This document shows positions 37,649 through 47,429 of a stretch of DNA of 64,000 nt, in pieces. The first letter of the stretch is position 1. Each line of letters begins with the position of its first letter. The notes under the pieces are model-generated. The model was given only the letters and a program-made list of their open reading frames with translations. It did no database searches and was not told the DNA's origin. The DNA is from Streptomyces sp. MMG1121. Lineage in GTDB: Bacteria > Actinomycetota > Actinomycetes > Streptomycetales > Streptomycetaceae. Location of the stretch: positions 30,857-94,856 of the forward strand of contig NZ_LGDV01000207.1 of assembly GCF_001280015.1 (NCBI RefSeq), given 5' to 3'. Both the position numbers and the translations under genes were made by a program.

Positions 37649-38462
37649 GGCCAGAGCCTCGCTGATCTTCGTCGGCTCTCCTAACCGGTCAACATCCGTG
37701 TTTCCAGGGGGCCTGCCCCCACCCCCTCGGCTCGGGTTCGCCACACGTCCCGGCGGTCCATGGAGAGGATCTGTGAGCATCACCGGGACCTCGACGCCGT
37801 GCCCGGTTGGCCATGTCACTCGTCGTGGGCTCTGGTCCACTCCGTGGTCGCGTACGCAGCGTGACTGTCGATCTTCGTGTGCCGGAGATTGAGATCGCAA
37901 GAATCGCCCGGCCGGAATGCTGCGTGGTCGACAGTGCTGCGCCGTGGACGAAGCGCGGCCGCAGCTGCATGAGCTGCCGTTCTCCTCAGTGGAAGGCGTG
38001 TCCGTGGAGTCCGTCGGCATGGCCGACGCGGTTGTCCGAGCCGAGGCCCGGAGCACAGCCGCGCGGGCGGCCTGATCCGGAGTTACTGAATTCCGGTCCG
38101 ACGGCGCGTCGCGTTGCCGGCACCGGGCCGCGTCGGGCGGTCAGAATCGTGAGGACGCCGCAACGAGCCGGCAGGCCCCTATCGGGACACGTTCCGTCGG
38201 CCCGGCACCGACAACGGACCATCCCCGGCCAACGGTCGACACTGTGACACCGGGACACTTTGGTCAGAAATATCATGAGTCAGACCCCGGACCCGGGACA
38301 GCACCCACCCATCCTCCCGCCACTCATGGCATCCCTGCCTCTCCACGGCTGTCCGCACCACGGGGCAGCACACCAACGTGCCGACGATCGTGGCCGGCAG
38401 CCTGGGGGTGCCGTTGCCCCGGGCTGCCCGACACTCCTACCCAGCGGGAGCGTTGCGTTGCG
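37649..38462. other. Gene-poor region between the two S33 peptidase genes
   Basis: No credible gene is seen in these 814 bases. Open frames are short and low-complexity. A small hairpin (GGGGGC/GCCCCC) is near 37707-37720. The region must contain the promoter of the downstream peptidase gene, but I cannot place it. Confidence 0.4.
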
Positions 38463-40073
38463 TCACCTGATGCCGTGGACGGATTGAGGATCTGTGGCCG
38501 GGAGGGTAGGCCCGGCTTTCGCGGCGGCGGGGGGCGGCGTCACGTAGACCGGGGTGGGGTCGGGTTCGGGTGCGCAGGTCTTGGCGATGACACCTTTGCC
38601 GGTGGGGAGGCGGCCGTCTCGCAGGTAGGCGGTGAAGGTGTCGTCCAGGCAGGCGTTGCCGTGGAAGAGGATTTCGTGGAAGCTGCCGCCGTTCTGGACG
38701 ACGAGTTTGGAACCTGGCAGCGCCTTGTGCATGGCAAGGGCACCCGGATAGGGGGTGGCGGCGTCCTCGGTGGCCTGGAAGAGCAGGACGGGTGGCAGGC
38801 CCTTGCCGGTGATCTTCAGCCGGCCGGCCGGGTCGCCCTGGTAGGGCCAGAACATGCAGGCGGCGTTGTACCACATATTGTTGTACGTGTAGAAGGGCGC
38901 GGCGGCGTTGACCTTGGCCTGGTCCCTCTTCCAGAACTCCCAGTCGCGCGGCCAGGTGTTCTCGGTGCACTGGACCGCGTTGTAGGCCGGGAACGTGCCG
39001 TCGTCGGCGCCCGGGGCCGCATAGCGGTTGTAGGCGATCTGCAGCGGGCGGGTGTCGTTCTTGGTGAGATAGGCCGACAGCACGGTTGCCATCTGCGGCC
39101 AGCGCAGGAAGTTGTAGCCGCCGCCGTAGAAGGTGTCTTCGAACTCCGCGGGCCCGATCTTGCCGGGGGCCGGGGCGGCAGCCACCGGGCTGGTCCGCAA
39201 CGCGGCCTCGACCTGGTAGTACTTCTGCTCCACGGTGGGAGCGTCAGTGCCCAGGTGGTACACCGAGTCGGCCTTGGCGGTCCATGCCGCGAAGGCGTCG
39301 AATCGGCGCTGGTGCTCCTTGTCCTGCAGGATGTTGTGGTCGTACCAGCTGATGGTCGGGCCGACGATGCTGTCCAGCACCATCCGGCGCACGTGCGAGG
39401 GGAACAGCTGGCCGTACGTCGAGCCCAGCGAGGTGCCCCACGAGCCGCCGTAGAAGTTGATCTTCTGGACGCCGAGTGCCCGCCGGATGCTGTCCATGTC
39501 GCGCGCGTTGTCGACGGTGGTCATGTGCGGCAGGAACCAGCTCCAGTTCGCGGCGCAGTCGGCGGCGTACGTGGCCGACTTCTCCAGCCACGCCTGCGAA
39601 GTACCCTGGCTGACCTGGTAGTCCGGCCGCTCGGCGTCGAAGTAGTGTGCGTCGCACGTGACGTGGGGTTCGCTGGCGTTGGTGCCCCGTGGGTCGAAGC
39701 CGATCCAGTCGTAGGTCGAGGCGACGTCCTGGGGAATCTTTCCGGAGACGTAGGCGGGCATCCAGAGACCGGAGTCGCCGGGACCGCCGGGATTCAGAAG
39801 GATGGGCCCCTGCCGTTTGCTCTTGGGCGCGGTGGCCGGGAGCCGGTTCACCTTGATCTTGATCTTGGTGCCGTTCGGCTGCGTGTAGTCCAGCGGCACT
39901 TCGAGCATGGCGCACTGCAGCGCGGGAGTGGTCGCGTCGCGGCAGGAGCTCCAGGTGAGCTTGCCCTGGCCGGTGTCCCCTGACGCGGTCATGGAAGCGG
40001 AAGCAGGGACGATGCCCGCGCAGACTCCGCCGAGGACGGCGACGACCGATAACAGGACTCTAGCTTTTGTCAT
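38463..40073 (-). CDS. Secreted S33 tripeptidyl-aminopeptidase-like alpha/beta hydrolase (copy 2)
   Basis: This 536-residue protein has a signal peptide (about 1-27, ending VPASASM). Its S33 motifs are CAMLEVPLDYTQPNG, ILLNPGGPGDSGL, GFDPRGTNASEPH, MDSIRRALGVQKINFYGGSWGTSLGSTYGQLFP (nucleophile Ser), LLFQATEDAATPY (acid) and NGGSFHEILFHGNACLDD (His). The C-terminal 35 residues are Pro-rich. It differs enough from copy 1 (GGSWGTS versus GVSYGTY) to suggest a different peptide preference. No Shine-Dalgarno is clear before the ATG at 40073. Confidence 0.87.
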   Translation of the reverse strand: MTKARVLLSVVAVLGGVCAGIVPASASMTASGDTGQGKLTWSSCRDATTPALQCAMLEVPLDYTQPNGTKIKIKVNRLPATAPKSKRQGPILLNPGGPGDSGLWMPAYVSGKIPQDVASTYDWIGFDPRGTNASEPHVTCDAHYFDAERPDYQVSQGTSQAWLEKSATYAADCAANWSWFLPHMTTVDNARDMDSIRRALGVQKINFYGGSWGTSLGSTYGQLFPSHVRRMVLDSIVGPTISWYDHNILQDKEHQRRFDAFAAWTAKADSVYHLGTDAPTVEQKYYQVEAALRTSPVAAAPAPGKIGPAEFEDTFYGGGYNFLRWPQMATVLSAYLTKNDTRPLQIAYNRYAAPGADDGTFPAYNAVQCTENTWPRDWEFWKRDQAKVNAAAPFYTYNNMWYNAACMFWPYQGDPAGRLKITGKGLPPVLLFQATEDAATPYPGALAMHKALPGSKLVVQNGGSFHEILFHGNACLDDTFTAYLRDGRLPTGKGVIAKTCAPEPDPTPVYVTPPPAAAKAGPTLPATDPQSVHGIR

Positions 40074-40315
40074 GGAGGCATCATGCCGCTATGCAATGTC
40101 ACATACCATCCTCCGGCGCGCGTTACTCAACTGTGACCCACTAGGCGCGTACAGCAGGCCGTCCCGGACGGCGGCCGTGGCTCCCGTCCGGGCGACATGG
40201 CGGGAGCTAGTCGTCCGGACGGGAAGCCTGGCCCGGTAGGCCGCGCACTTCCGAGAGGCGCTTTACCTGAGGAGAAGTATTCGGCCGCTTGTGTGCCGCC
40301 GGGGAGACGTCAGAA

Positions 40316-40338
40316 ATCCATAACTCGGCGTTATGGAT
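40316..40338. promoter_or_regulatory. Palindrome ATCCATAAC-N5-GTTATGGAT
   Basis: Perfect 9-base arms around TCGGC lie between the divergent peptidase gene (start 40073) and BNR-protein gene (start 40693). It is A/T-rich compared with its surroundings. Size and symmetry suit a dimeric repressor operator or a stable mRNA hairpin. No other copy was seen in the window. Confidence 0.5.
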
Positions 40339-40692
40339 GGTGTGTCGAGAATTCCGGCATACTGCCGCCACCGACAGGTGACTGCCCTCTTCCGGCATCC
40401 TCGACGGTTCCCACGCAGCCACACCGCAAGCCGTGTTCCCGCACGTCATCTCCGGTATCCGCTCATCGCAGGCGCGCACACCGGACCTTCCGGCGCAACC
40501 GGGACCGGGCGGGTGGTGGCCACGATTCCGAGCCAAGTCCAGTGGGTGACGCCTGGCACGGTCCAACCCCATTCGTGGGAAACCGAATTGAGGCTATGCA
40601 AGCCGTGGACTGATCCTTTACGCTCACCCGGTCCTGCGGTGGCGGGAGCACCGCGCGACACAACACGCGCTTTGACGCCCAGGAGGCATGTG

Positions 40693-43266
40693 ATGCTCCC
40701 TCGCCCCAGCCTGCTCGTGGCCGCCATGGTGGCCACGGCGGTTCTCACCGGCGGCACACCCGGAGTTGCCGCCCCCCGAACCCACCATCCGTCCGCCGAC
40801 CGTCAGTTCGCCGCGCTCGCCAGGCAGGTCCACCTGAGCAACACCGGCGGCATGAGACCGGCCGACGACGGCGGTGATCCTGACGACCCGGTCGCCGGAA
40901 CCCTCCAGTTCGCCGCGGCACGTACGGCACCGTCCGCCACGGTTTCCGGCGCCGCCCTCGCCGCGGGAGCGGCCGCCGGCGACCGGCTCCCTGTGCGTGG
41001 CGGCACCTGGTCCGAGGTGACCAGCGGGTCGGCCGACAGCGAGACCCCTGGTTATGCCGACCCGTCCTACTCCGACTACGGCTCCGGCTGGGGCCTGGTG
41101 ACCGGCAGGGCGTCCGCACTCGCCACGGACGGCAAGTGGGTCTACGCCGGGTTCGCCGACGGGGGCGTCTGGCGGTCCAAGGACACGGGCAAGACATGGA
41201 CACCCGGGTTCCAGCACGCGTCCACCGAGTCGATCGGTTCCCTGTGGGTGAATCCCGCCGACCACTCCCTGTGGGTCGGCACCGGTGAGGCCAACACCAG
41301 CGCCGACAACTACACGGGCCAGGGCGTCTACCGCTCCGCCGACCACGGCAGGACCTTCCAGCGGGTCGGCGGCTCCGAGCTCCTCAACGCCCAGGTCGGC
41401 ACGTTGACGACGAACGGCTCGTACGTGTTCGCTGCGACGAGCCACGGCCTGTGGCGGCACCAGCTCTCCCGCGGGCTGGACACGCCGTGGCAACGCGTGC
41501 TCAGCCCCGACCCCAACCCGGACAACGACCCCACGCGGACCTCGATCATCTCCAGCGTCACCGTCCAGCCGGGCACTCACGGCGCCACCGTGCTGGCCGC
41601 ACTGGGCTTCCGCAACGGCACCCCCTACGACGGCCTCTACCTGTCCACGAAGGGCGGCGCACCGGGTACCTTCCAGCGGATACGGCCGGCCGGGCTCGAC
41701 GACTCCGACATCGGCCGCACCAGCCTCGCCTACGCCTACGACGGCAGCGCCCTGTACGCGGTGATCCAGTCACCCGCCTACACCGCCGGAAAGCGCCCCT
41801 CGCCGATGCAGTCGACCTCGCTCAAGGGCGTGTACAAGTCGGCGAACGGCGATCCGAACGGGCCGTGGACGCTCGTCGCGGACGCCGGGACGCTGGGCAG
41901 ATCCGGATCCGCCCAGTCCTTCCCGTCCACCTACGAGCCGGGGGTGGGCTCCTGGTACAACCAGTACGTCAAGGTCGACCCACGCGACCCGCAACACGTC
42001 TACATCGGCCTGGAGGAAATCTACGAATCCCGCGACGGCGGCGCGAGCTGGACGACGATCGCACCCTTCTGGAACTACACACTGCCCTGCTACGGCACCG
42101 CCACGGGCTGCCCGCCCACCGTCCACACGGACCAGCACGCCATCGCGATCAACGACGAGGGCCGGCTGTACGTGGGCAGCGACGGCGGCGTGTGGACCCG
42201 GCTGACGACCGACCATGCCACGACGGGCTGGCACGACCTCAACGCCGGCCTGCACACGCTCCAGTACTTCTACGTCGGCGCAGGTCACGACCCCCAGGGC
42301 GGAACGGCACTGTGGGGAGGTCTGCAGGACAACGGCGCAACCCTGGTGCGCGGCAACTCCCACGACGTGATCCAGCCGTTCGCCGGTGACGGCGGCGATG
42401 TCATCGTGGACCCGGACAACGCCGACCGCGCGGCCGTCGAATACACCTACGGCGACATCGCGGTCACCACCGTCGGCGGTCGTTCCGACGGCACAGCCGC
42501 GGCGTTCCGGGAGATCAGCCCCAGCTGCCAGATCGGTGCGCCGATCGCCGGCTGTGATCCGAAGATGCAGTTCATCGCCCCGTTCACCGCCGACAGGGCG
42601 AACGGCAACCGCTGGGTGATCTCGGGCCGGTACGTATGGGAGAGCCAGAAGGGTTTCGACACCGTCTGCGCGAAGGCCGCCGGGACATGCGACTGGCAGC
42701 CCGTCTACGACCTCGGCGAGACCGCCTCGACGACCGCGGTCGAAGCCGACAACGGCGTCGACTATGTCGGCTGGTGCGGGCCATGCCTGCCCTCGGACGA
42801 GGAGGGAAACGGCTTCAAGAGCGGCATCGCCACCAACTACGGCGGCACCTGGCACGCCATCACCGCACCGAACCTGCCGAACCGCTACGTCACCAGGATC
42901 GTCAGCGACCCGGCCCATCCAGCCCACGTATATGCCGTTTACGGCGCGTACTCACGCAAGTGGATCCCGGGTGGCGGCGTCGGGCACGTCTTCGAGTCAC
43001 TGGACGGCGGGGCGACCTGGAGGGACATCAGCGGCAACCTGCCCGACGTCCCGGCGGACGCGATGGTCATCGCGAAGGGACAGTTGATCCTCGCCACCGA
43101 CCACCTCGTCTACGTCGCGGACGTCAGGAACCCGACCCGCTGGTCCCGGCTCGGCCACGGGCTGCCCAGTTCGGTCACGACCGACATCACCCTCCTTCCC
43201 TCAGGTGACACCGTGGTCGCCGCGACACACGGGCGAGGGCTGTGGAGGCTGAGGCTGAGCAAGTGA
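40693..43266 (+). CDS. Large secreted BNR/Asp-box beta-propeller protein
   Basis: This 857-residue protein has a signal peptide (about 1-26, ending PGVAA). It carries at least four Asp boxes of sialidase/sortilin type: SKDTGKTW, SADHGRTF, SRDGGASW and SLDGGATW. The repeats are spaced over two or more beta-propellers. Related streptomycete proteins are annotated as glycosyl hydrolases or sortilin-like; the propeller may bind or cleave polysaccharide, but no catalytic Tyr/Glu set of sialidases is evident. Two Cys pairs occur in the C-terminal half (SCQIGAPIAGC, WCGPCLP). AGGAGG lies six bases before the ATG at 40693. It is monocistronic. Confidence 0.8.
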   Translation: MLPRPSLLVAAMVATAVLTGGTPGVAAPRTHHPSADRQFAALARQVHLSNTGGMRPADDGGDPDDPVAGTLQFAAARTAPSATVSGAALAAGAAAGDRLPVRGGTWSEVTSGSADSETPGYADPSYSDYGSGWGLVTGRASALATDGKWVYAGFADGGVWRSKDTGKTWTPGFQHASTESIGSLWVNPADHSLWVGTGEANTSADNYTGQGVYRSADHGRTFQRVGGSELLNAQVGTLTTNGSYVFAATSHGLWRHQLSRGLDTPWQRVLSPDPNPDNDPTRTSIISSVTVQPGTHGATVLAALGFRNGTPYDGLYLSTKGGAPGTFQRIRPAGLDDSDIGRTSLAYAYDGSALYAVIQSPAYTAGKRPSPMQSTSLKGVYKSANGDPNGPWTLVADAGTLGRSGSAQSFPSTYEPGVGSWYNQYVKVDPRDPQHVYIGLEEIYESRDGGASWTTIAPFWNYTLPCYGTATGCPPTVHTDQHAIAINDEGRLYVGSDGGVWTRLTTDHATTGWHDLNAGLHTLQYFYVGAGHDPQGGTALWGGLQDNGATLVRGNSHDVIQPFAGDGGDVIVDPDNADRAAVEYTYGDIAVTTVGGRSDGTAAAFREISPSCQIGAPIAGCDPKMQFIAPFTADRANGNRWVISGRYVWESQKGFDTVCAKAAGTCDWQPVYDLGETASTTAVEADNGVDYVGWCGPCLPSDEEGNGFKSGIATNYGGTWHAITAPNLPNRYVTRIVSDPAHPAHVYAVYGAYSRKWIPGGGVGHVFESLDGGATWRDISGNLPDVPADAMVIAKGQLILATDHLVYVADVRNPTRWSRLGHGLPSSVTTDITLLPSGDTVVAATHGRGLWRLRLSK

Positions 43267-43365
43267 GCCGGCCGGCGGCGCGCACGGCGCGGTGACGGCG
43301 TCGACTGGACCGCCAGACGGCCGCACCCCGGGGCTTCGTCGTGCAGTCAGGTGTCACGACTGCCC

Positions 43366-44013
43366 CTATAACGGAGGTTGCGACTGCACAGGTCTGACCA
43401 GGTGGAAGACCTCCCGGGCCGCGTAGCGCTTGAGGCTTCGGACTATCTCGCGTCGGGTCTTGCCCTCCTTGCTGCGGCGTTCGTAATAGTCCTGGGTGCG
43501 CGGGTCGACGCGCAGGCGGGTCTGCACGATCCGGTGCAGGGCCGCGTTAGCTTGCCGGTCGCCGCCGCGGTTGAGGCGACGGTACTGCCGGCTGCCCGAG
43601 GAGCGCTCGACGGGGCTGACCCCGCACAGCGCCGCGAAGGACGCCTCATTGCCCAGGCGTTCCGGGTTGTCCCCGATCGTGATCAGCAGAGTGACGGCTG
43701 TGTCCGGACCGATGCCCACTACCTCAAGCAACTGGGGAGCGTGGCGTTCCACCAGCCGGGTCAGGCGGCCCTCCAGGTCCTTGACCTCTTCGCGGAGCTG
43801 CCTGATGCGCCGGGCCAGGAGACCCAGGGTCACGTGGGTGGCGTGGAGCGCGGCCCCCTCGCCGGTCTCATGGTTCAGGCTGTCGTCGACGAGCCCTGCG
43901 CAGGTGCGGAAGAGTTCTGCGTTGCCCAGCCCGGCCAGTTCCTCCCTCAGCTGCGGATCGGCACGGATGAGGACGGCCTTGAGCTGGTTGATCGCCTGGG
44001 TGCGGGCCCGCAC
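43366..44013 (-). pseudogene. IS110 family transposase, C-terminal fragment
   Basis: 215 residues match the second half of IS110 transposases: ARTQAINQLKAVLIRADPQLRE, LTRLVERHAPQLLEVVGIGPDTAVTLLI, NEASFAALCGVSPVERSSGSRQYRRLNRGGDRQANAAL (Transposase_20 region) and the end KTRREIVRSLKRYAAREVFHL. The N-terminal DEDD catalytic half is missing; the frame is cut at 44013 where a different gene fragment begins. About 65% of residues agree with the fragment at 54684-55490 by eye. The 3' flank CGACTGCCCCTATAACG resembles that of the second fragment. Confidence 0.85.
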
Positions 44014-44600
44014 AGGGCCAGCCAGTGGGGTTTCTCGTCCTCCAGGAACAGGACCGGGCCGAGCACGTCGCCACCGAGAAGGAACTCGCCGAGGCCAAGA
44101 AGCACTCCTGGGTCAGAATCCCCCGCTTCGACTACACCCCATCCGAGCTCCTTCGCTTCATCCTCAGCGGCGGCCAGCCACACCGGGCGAGCGAATGGGC
44201 CGACGCTCCCGGCAGCGCCCTCGAAGAGCAGCTCCCCGAGATCGCACAGGAGGTCACGCTTCGCGGCGAAGCCGCCGAACGCAGACGCCAGGACGAGGCC
44301 GAAGCGGCACGCCAGAAACGCATCCGCTGGGAAGCCGCCATGGAACAAGCCCGCATCCGGTACGCGGAGGCGTACCGCGTCAGGCACCTAGAAGCTCAGG
44401 AAGCGGCATGGCGCCACGCCACCCGACTGACCCAATACGTGAGCACCGTACGCACGCGAGTCGAGGCCATGCCTCCGGCCCAGCCCAGAACCGACGCCGA
44501 GGAACGGATCAGCTGGGCAGCGGCCACCGTTGAGCGCCTCGACCCAGTGAACACACCGCCCCGGTGCCCGACGTTCCCAAGCCACAAGCCGACGACCTGA
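44014..44600 (+). pseudogene. C-terminal fragment of a conserved coiled-coil hypothetical protein
   Basis: The frame begins directly at the broken IS110 fragment without a credible start. It reads FLVLQEQDRAEHVATEKELAEAKKHSWVRIPRFDYTPSE, then a long charged helix (EAAERRRQDEAEAARQKRIRWEAAMEQARIRYAEA). This matches in style the C-terminal half of a hypothetical protein common in streptomycetes that carries many Arg/Glu/Ala residues. An ATG at 44025 could start 191 residues, but the missing N-terminal part suggests a truncated gene. The function of the family is unknown. Confidence 0.5.
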
Positions 44601-45139
44601 AACCCTTCCTCGGGCACTGGAGCCCTTACGGTCCCACCTACTGAACGCCCGCACCGCACATTGTGCGCCCACAACCGCAGTTCAGGAGCTCATCGCGACC
44701 GGTGCAATCGCGGCACACCGACCTGGTGGGTCATCGGAAAGTTGTCGACCTGAGCGGTCTTCGGAAAACCCGAGGTCAGATCCCATTTCCTGGCCCATCG
44801 TCATGCATGTGGGTGCCCAGGAAGTCAAACGGGCCTCACGGCCGACAGTCCGCCCTTTCAACCCGGTCGTTCCAGCCTTCGCCAACACCGTGCTCGACGC
44901 GACCGGCGTCCTCCTCGGCCAACTCCCGCTCAGTCGCGACCGGGTGTGGCTGGTCGTGCCAGACGCGGGCCTGACGGATCGGCAGGTGGGCGACTCGTGG
45001 TGGAACGCTCCCTGTCAGCCGACCTGCTGCACCTGGATCGCGTCGCTCACCCGAATCGTCCCGGCTGCAAGGACGTCCAGGTAGACACCGAGCAGGATGC
45101 CGGGATCCGCCGGGCGTTCGTGGACGGTCGAAGTACGCG
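44601..45139. other. Region without a recognised gene
   Basis: These 539 bases follow the gene fragments and precede the PucR-type regulator. Short open frames (for example 44803-45084 rightward, with VLLGQLPLSRDRVWLVVPDAG) are partly protein-like but match nothing I recognise. I treat the stretch as decayed DNA. Confidence 0.35.
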
Positions 45140-46279
45140 TCAACTGGCCCGAAGACCGACCGCCAGCGTCAGTTCAAGGACCCGGTGTGGCGATGCGAGA
45201 TCCGGAAACAGTTCCCGCAGCTGCGACATCCGGTACCGGACTGTCTGGGGATGGACGAACAACGCCGCCGCCACCTCGTCCCGCCTGCCCTGGTGCAGCA
45301 GCCACGCCCGCAACGTCTCCTCCAGCCGCCGTGCGGTCGCGACGGGCAAGGTCCGCAACGGTGCGAGGGCTCGGGTACGCAGGTCTGCGAACGCGTCCGC
45401 GTCGGCGCTCAGCACCAGTTCGGGCAGGTGGTCCTCGGTGTCGCGAATATCAGAGGAGAGGGAGCACGCGCGTACGGCTCGTGCGTACGAGGCCGACGCA
45501 CGCGTCCATGGCCGGGCCGGGCCGACCACGGCGGTGCGGTCGGTCAGCTGCCGCAAGAGATGTGATCGGTCGGCATCGGGGACGAGCAGCACACCGGTGG
45601 CGTCCGGCAGATCGTCCAGGATGAGGGTGCTCGGGTCGAGCGCGCGGTAGGCGGGCCGGGCCTGGGCGGCGGGCAGCAGGACCGCCGTCAGCGAAGCCGG
45701 AGGCTGCCACCCGGCCCGTTGAGCAGAGGCCAGCAGCACGTCCGGGCTCGCGCCGGCGAGGAGGTCGCGGGCCAGGTGTTCCAGGTGGCGCTCGTGGGCC
45801 CTGCCCCGGGCGGCCAGTTCGTCGGCGTGGCCCGCGGCGCTCGCGGCGGAGAGCTCGTCGATGTAGGCGAAGGTCAGCTCGGCGAACTTGGCGACCTCGG
45901 CGGCGGGCAGACCTGCGGACACGGCGCCCGCTGCCAGGCATCGCCAGGCCACGCGGGCGCCGACGCGGTAGGCGCTGAGCAGGGCGTCCATCGAACGTCC
46001 GTCGCGCACCTCGCCGCGGCCCAGCTCGTAGGCCGCGTCACCGCCGTCGCCGCCCGTGGCGTTCCCGCTCGCGAGGTCCAGGTAGTGCCCGAGGGCGGTG
46101 CGAACGGCTCGGCGGATGGTGCCGCCCATGCTGCCCGAAAGGGCGTTGGCGTAGGGAGGGACCTCGTCGATGATCGCCTGGACGACCTCGTCGGCGGTGG
46201 TCTTCAGCGCGGCCCGAAGTGCGGTGACCGTCGTCTCATCCAGGGCCAGTTCGCTGGCCCTCTGGGTTACACGACTCAC
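45140..46279 (-). CDS. PucR/CdaR-type regulator divergent from the desaturase operon
   Basis: This 379-residue protein has a helical N-terminal part (about 1-170; TTADEVVQAIIDEVPPYANALSGSMGGTIRRAVRTALGHYL) and a C-terminal PucR helix-turn-helix at about 325-375 (RRLEETLRAWLLHQGRRDEVAAALFVHPQTVRYRMSQLREL). The GTG at 46279 was chosen because the conserved protein starts VSRVTQRASELALDE; a GTG at 46306 with weak AGGG is an in-frame alternative. It is divergent from the ferredoxin reductase gene with 87 bases between the starts. It probably controls the two-gene desaturase operon in response to lipid state; that is inferred from position. Confidence 0.8.
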   Translation of the reverse strand: MSRVTQRASELALDETTVTALRAALKTTADEVVQAIIDEVPPYANALSGSMGGTIRRAVRTALGHYLDLASGNATGGDGGDAAYELGRGEVRDGRSMDALLSAYRVGARVAWRCLAAGAVSAGLPAAEVAKFAELTFAYIDELSAASAAGHADELAARGRAHERHLEHLARDLLAGASPDVLLASAQRAGWQPPASLTAVLLPAAQARPAYRALDPSTLILDDLPDATGVLLVPDADRSHLLRQLTDRTAVVGPARPWTRASASYARAVRACSLSSDIRDTEDHLPELVLSADADAFADLRTRALAPLRTLPVATARRLEETLRAWLLHQGRRDEVAAALFVHPQTVRYRMSQLRELFPDLASPHRVLELTLAVGLRAS

Positions 46280-46366
46280 GTTTTTATTCCCTGCGAACAA
46301 TTCCACCCACCAGATTCACATCCTACGGTCAGGACTTTACGCCCTGAGACGCAGCAAGCTGGGGTC

Positions 46367-47422
46367 ATGACGAGTGCAGCCCTTCGCAGCAGGGCGTGGA
46401 AACTGCTGGAGATGGTCACGACGCCGCTGCTGCCGTCGGACTACCTCGACCTGGTCAGCCCACTGCGTGCGGGCGCTGACCTGCGGGGGCGCATCGAGGC
46501 CGTGCACCCCGAGACGGATGACGCCGCGACCATCGTGATCAGGCCGGGACGGGGCTGGCGCGGCCACACGGCCGGTCAGTACGTGCGGATCGGGGTCGAC
46601 GTCGACGGGGTGCGCCTGTGGCGTGCCTACTCCATCACCTCGCCGACGAACCGTCAGGACGGCCGCGTCACGATCACCGTGAAGGCGATCCCGGACGGCA
46701 AGGTCAGCAACCACCTGGTCCGCAGGGCGAAACCGGGCACGCTGATCCAGCTCGACCAGGCGACCGGTGACTTCGTGCTGCCGCAGGCCAAGCCCGCCAA
46801 GGTGCTCTACCTGACGGCCGGCAGCGGCATCACACCCGTGATGGGCATGCTGCGCGACACCGAGTTCGACGACGTCGTCATGGTCCACTGCGCGCCACGG
46901 CCGCAAGACGTGATCTTCCGCAACGAACTGCACGACCTGGTCGCGGACAAGAAGCTGCGGCTCACCGAGGTGCACACCGACACAGACGGCGTGCTCGACA
47001 TCGCCCGTCTCGACGAACTCGTGCCCGACTGGGCCGAGCGCGAGACCTGGGCCTGCGGGCCCGCGGGCCTGCTCGACGCCGCCGAAGAGCACTGGACCGA
47101 GCACGGCGTACAACAGCGCCTGCACATCGAACGCTTCCGCCCCGGCATCGTCGTCACCGGCGACGGCGGCGAGGTCACGTTCAGCGCCACCGGCACGACC
47201 GTCGACGCGGACGGCGCCACGCCGTTGCTGGACGTCGGCGAGGAGGCCGGCGTGCTCATGCCCTCCGGGTGCCGCATGGGCATCTGCTTCGGCTGCGTCA
47301 CGCCGCTCAAGGCGGGCGCCGTCCGCGACCTGCGCACCGGCGAGATCACCGAGGCCGAGCCGGGCGTCCTCATCCAGACCTGTGTGTCCGCCGCGGCGGG
47401 CCCTTGCGACATCGAACGGTAG
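46367..47422 (+). CDS. Ferredoxin reductase / flavodoxin-type electron-transfer protein for the desaturase
   Basis: This 351-residue protein has three modules: an FAD-binding barrel (HTAGQYVRIGVDV, LWRAYSITS as the RxYS flavin motif), an NAD(P)-binding domain (LYLTAGSGITPVMGMLR, ACGPAGLLDA) and a C-terminal plant-type 2Fe-2S domain (GCRMGICFGCVTPL with the fourth Cys in QTCVSAAAG). It moves electrons from NAD(P)H to the desaturase encoded seven bases downstream, like Rv3230c with DesA3 of mycobacteria. The ATG at 46367 has only a weak Shine-Dalgarno (GCTGGGG). Confidence 0.88.
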   Translation: MTSAALRSRAWKLLEMVTTPLLPSDYLDLVSPLRAGADLRGRIEAVHPETDDAATIVIRPGRGWRGHTAGQYVRIGVDVDGVRLWRAYSITSPTNRQDGRVTITVKAIPDGKVSNHLVRRAKPGTLIQLDQATGDFVLPQAKPAKVLYLTAGSGITPVMGMLRDTEFDDVVMVHCAPRPQDVIFRNELHDLVADKKLRLTEVHTDTDGVLDIARLDELVPDWAERETWACGPAGLLDAAEEHWTEHGVQQRLHIERFRPGIVVTGDGGEVTFSATGTTVDADGATPLLDVGEEAGVLMPSGCRMGICFGCVTPLKAGAVRDLRTGEITEAEPGVLIQTCVSAAAGPCDIER

Positions 47423-47429
47423 GAGCACC

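Noticed and set aside
38244..39983. 579-codon rightward frame opposite S33 peptidase copy 2
   Set aside because: Gly/Val/Arg-rich mirror frame; the leftward gene has signal peptide and full catalytic set.
44803..45084. Rightward frame with VLLGQLPLSRDRVWLVVPDAG
   Set aside because: Isolated protein-like phrase, no start signal, no recognisable family.
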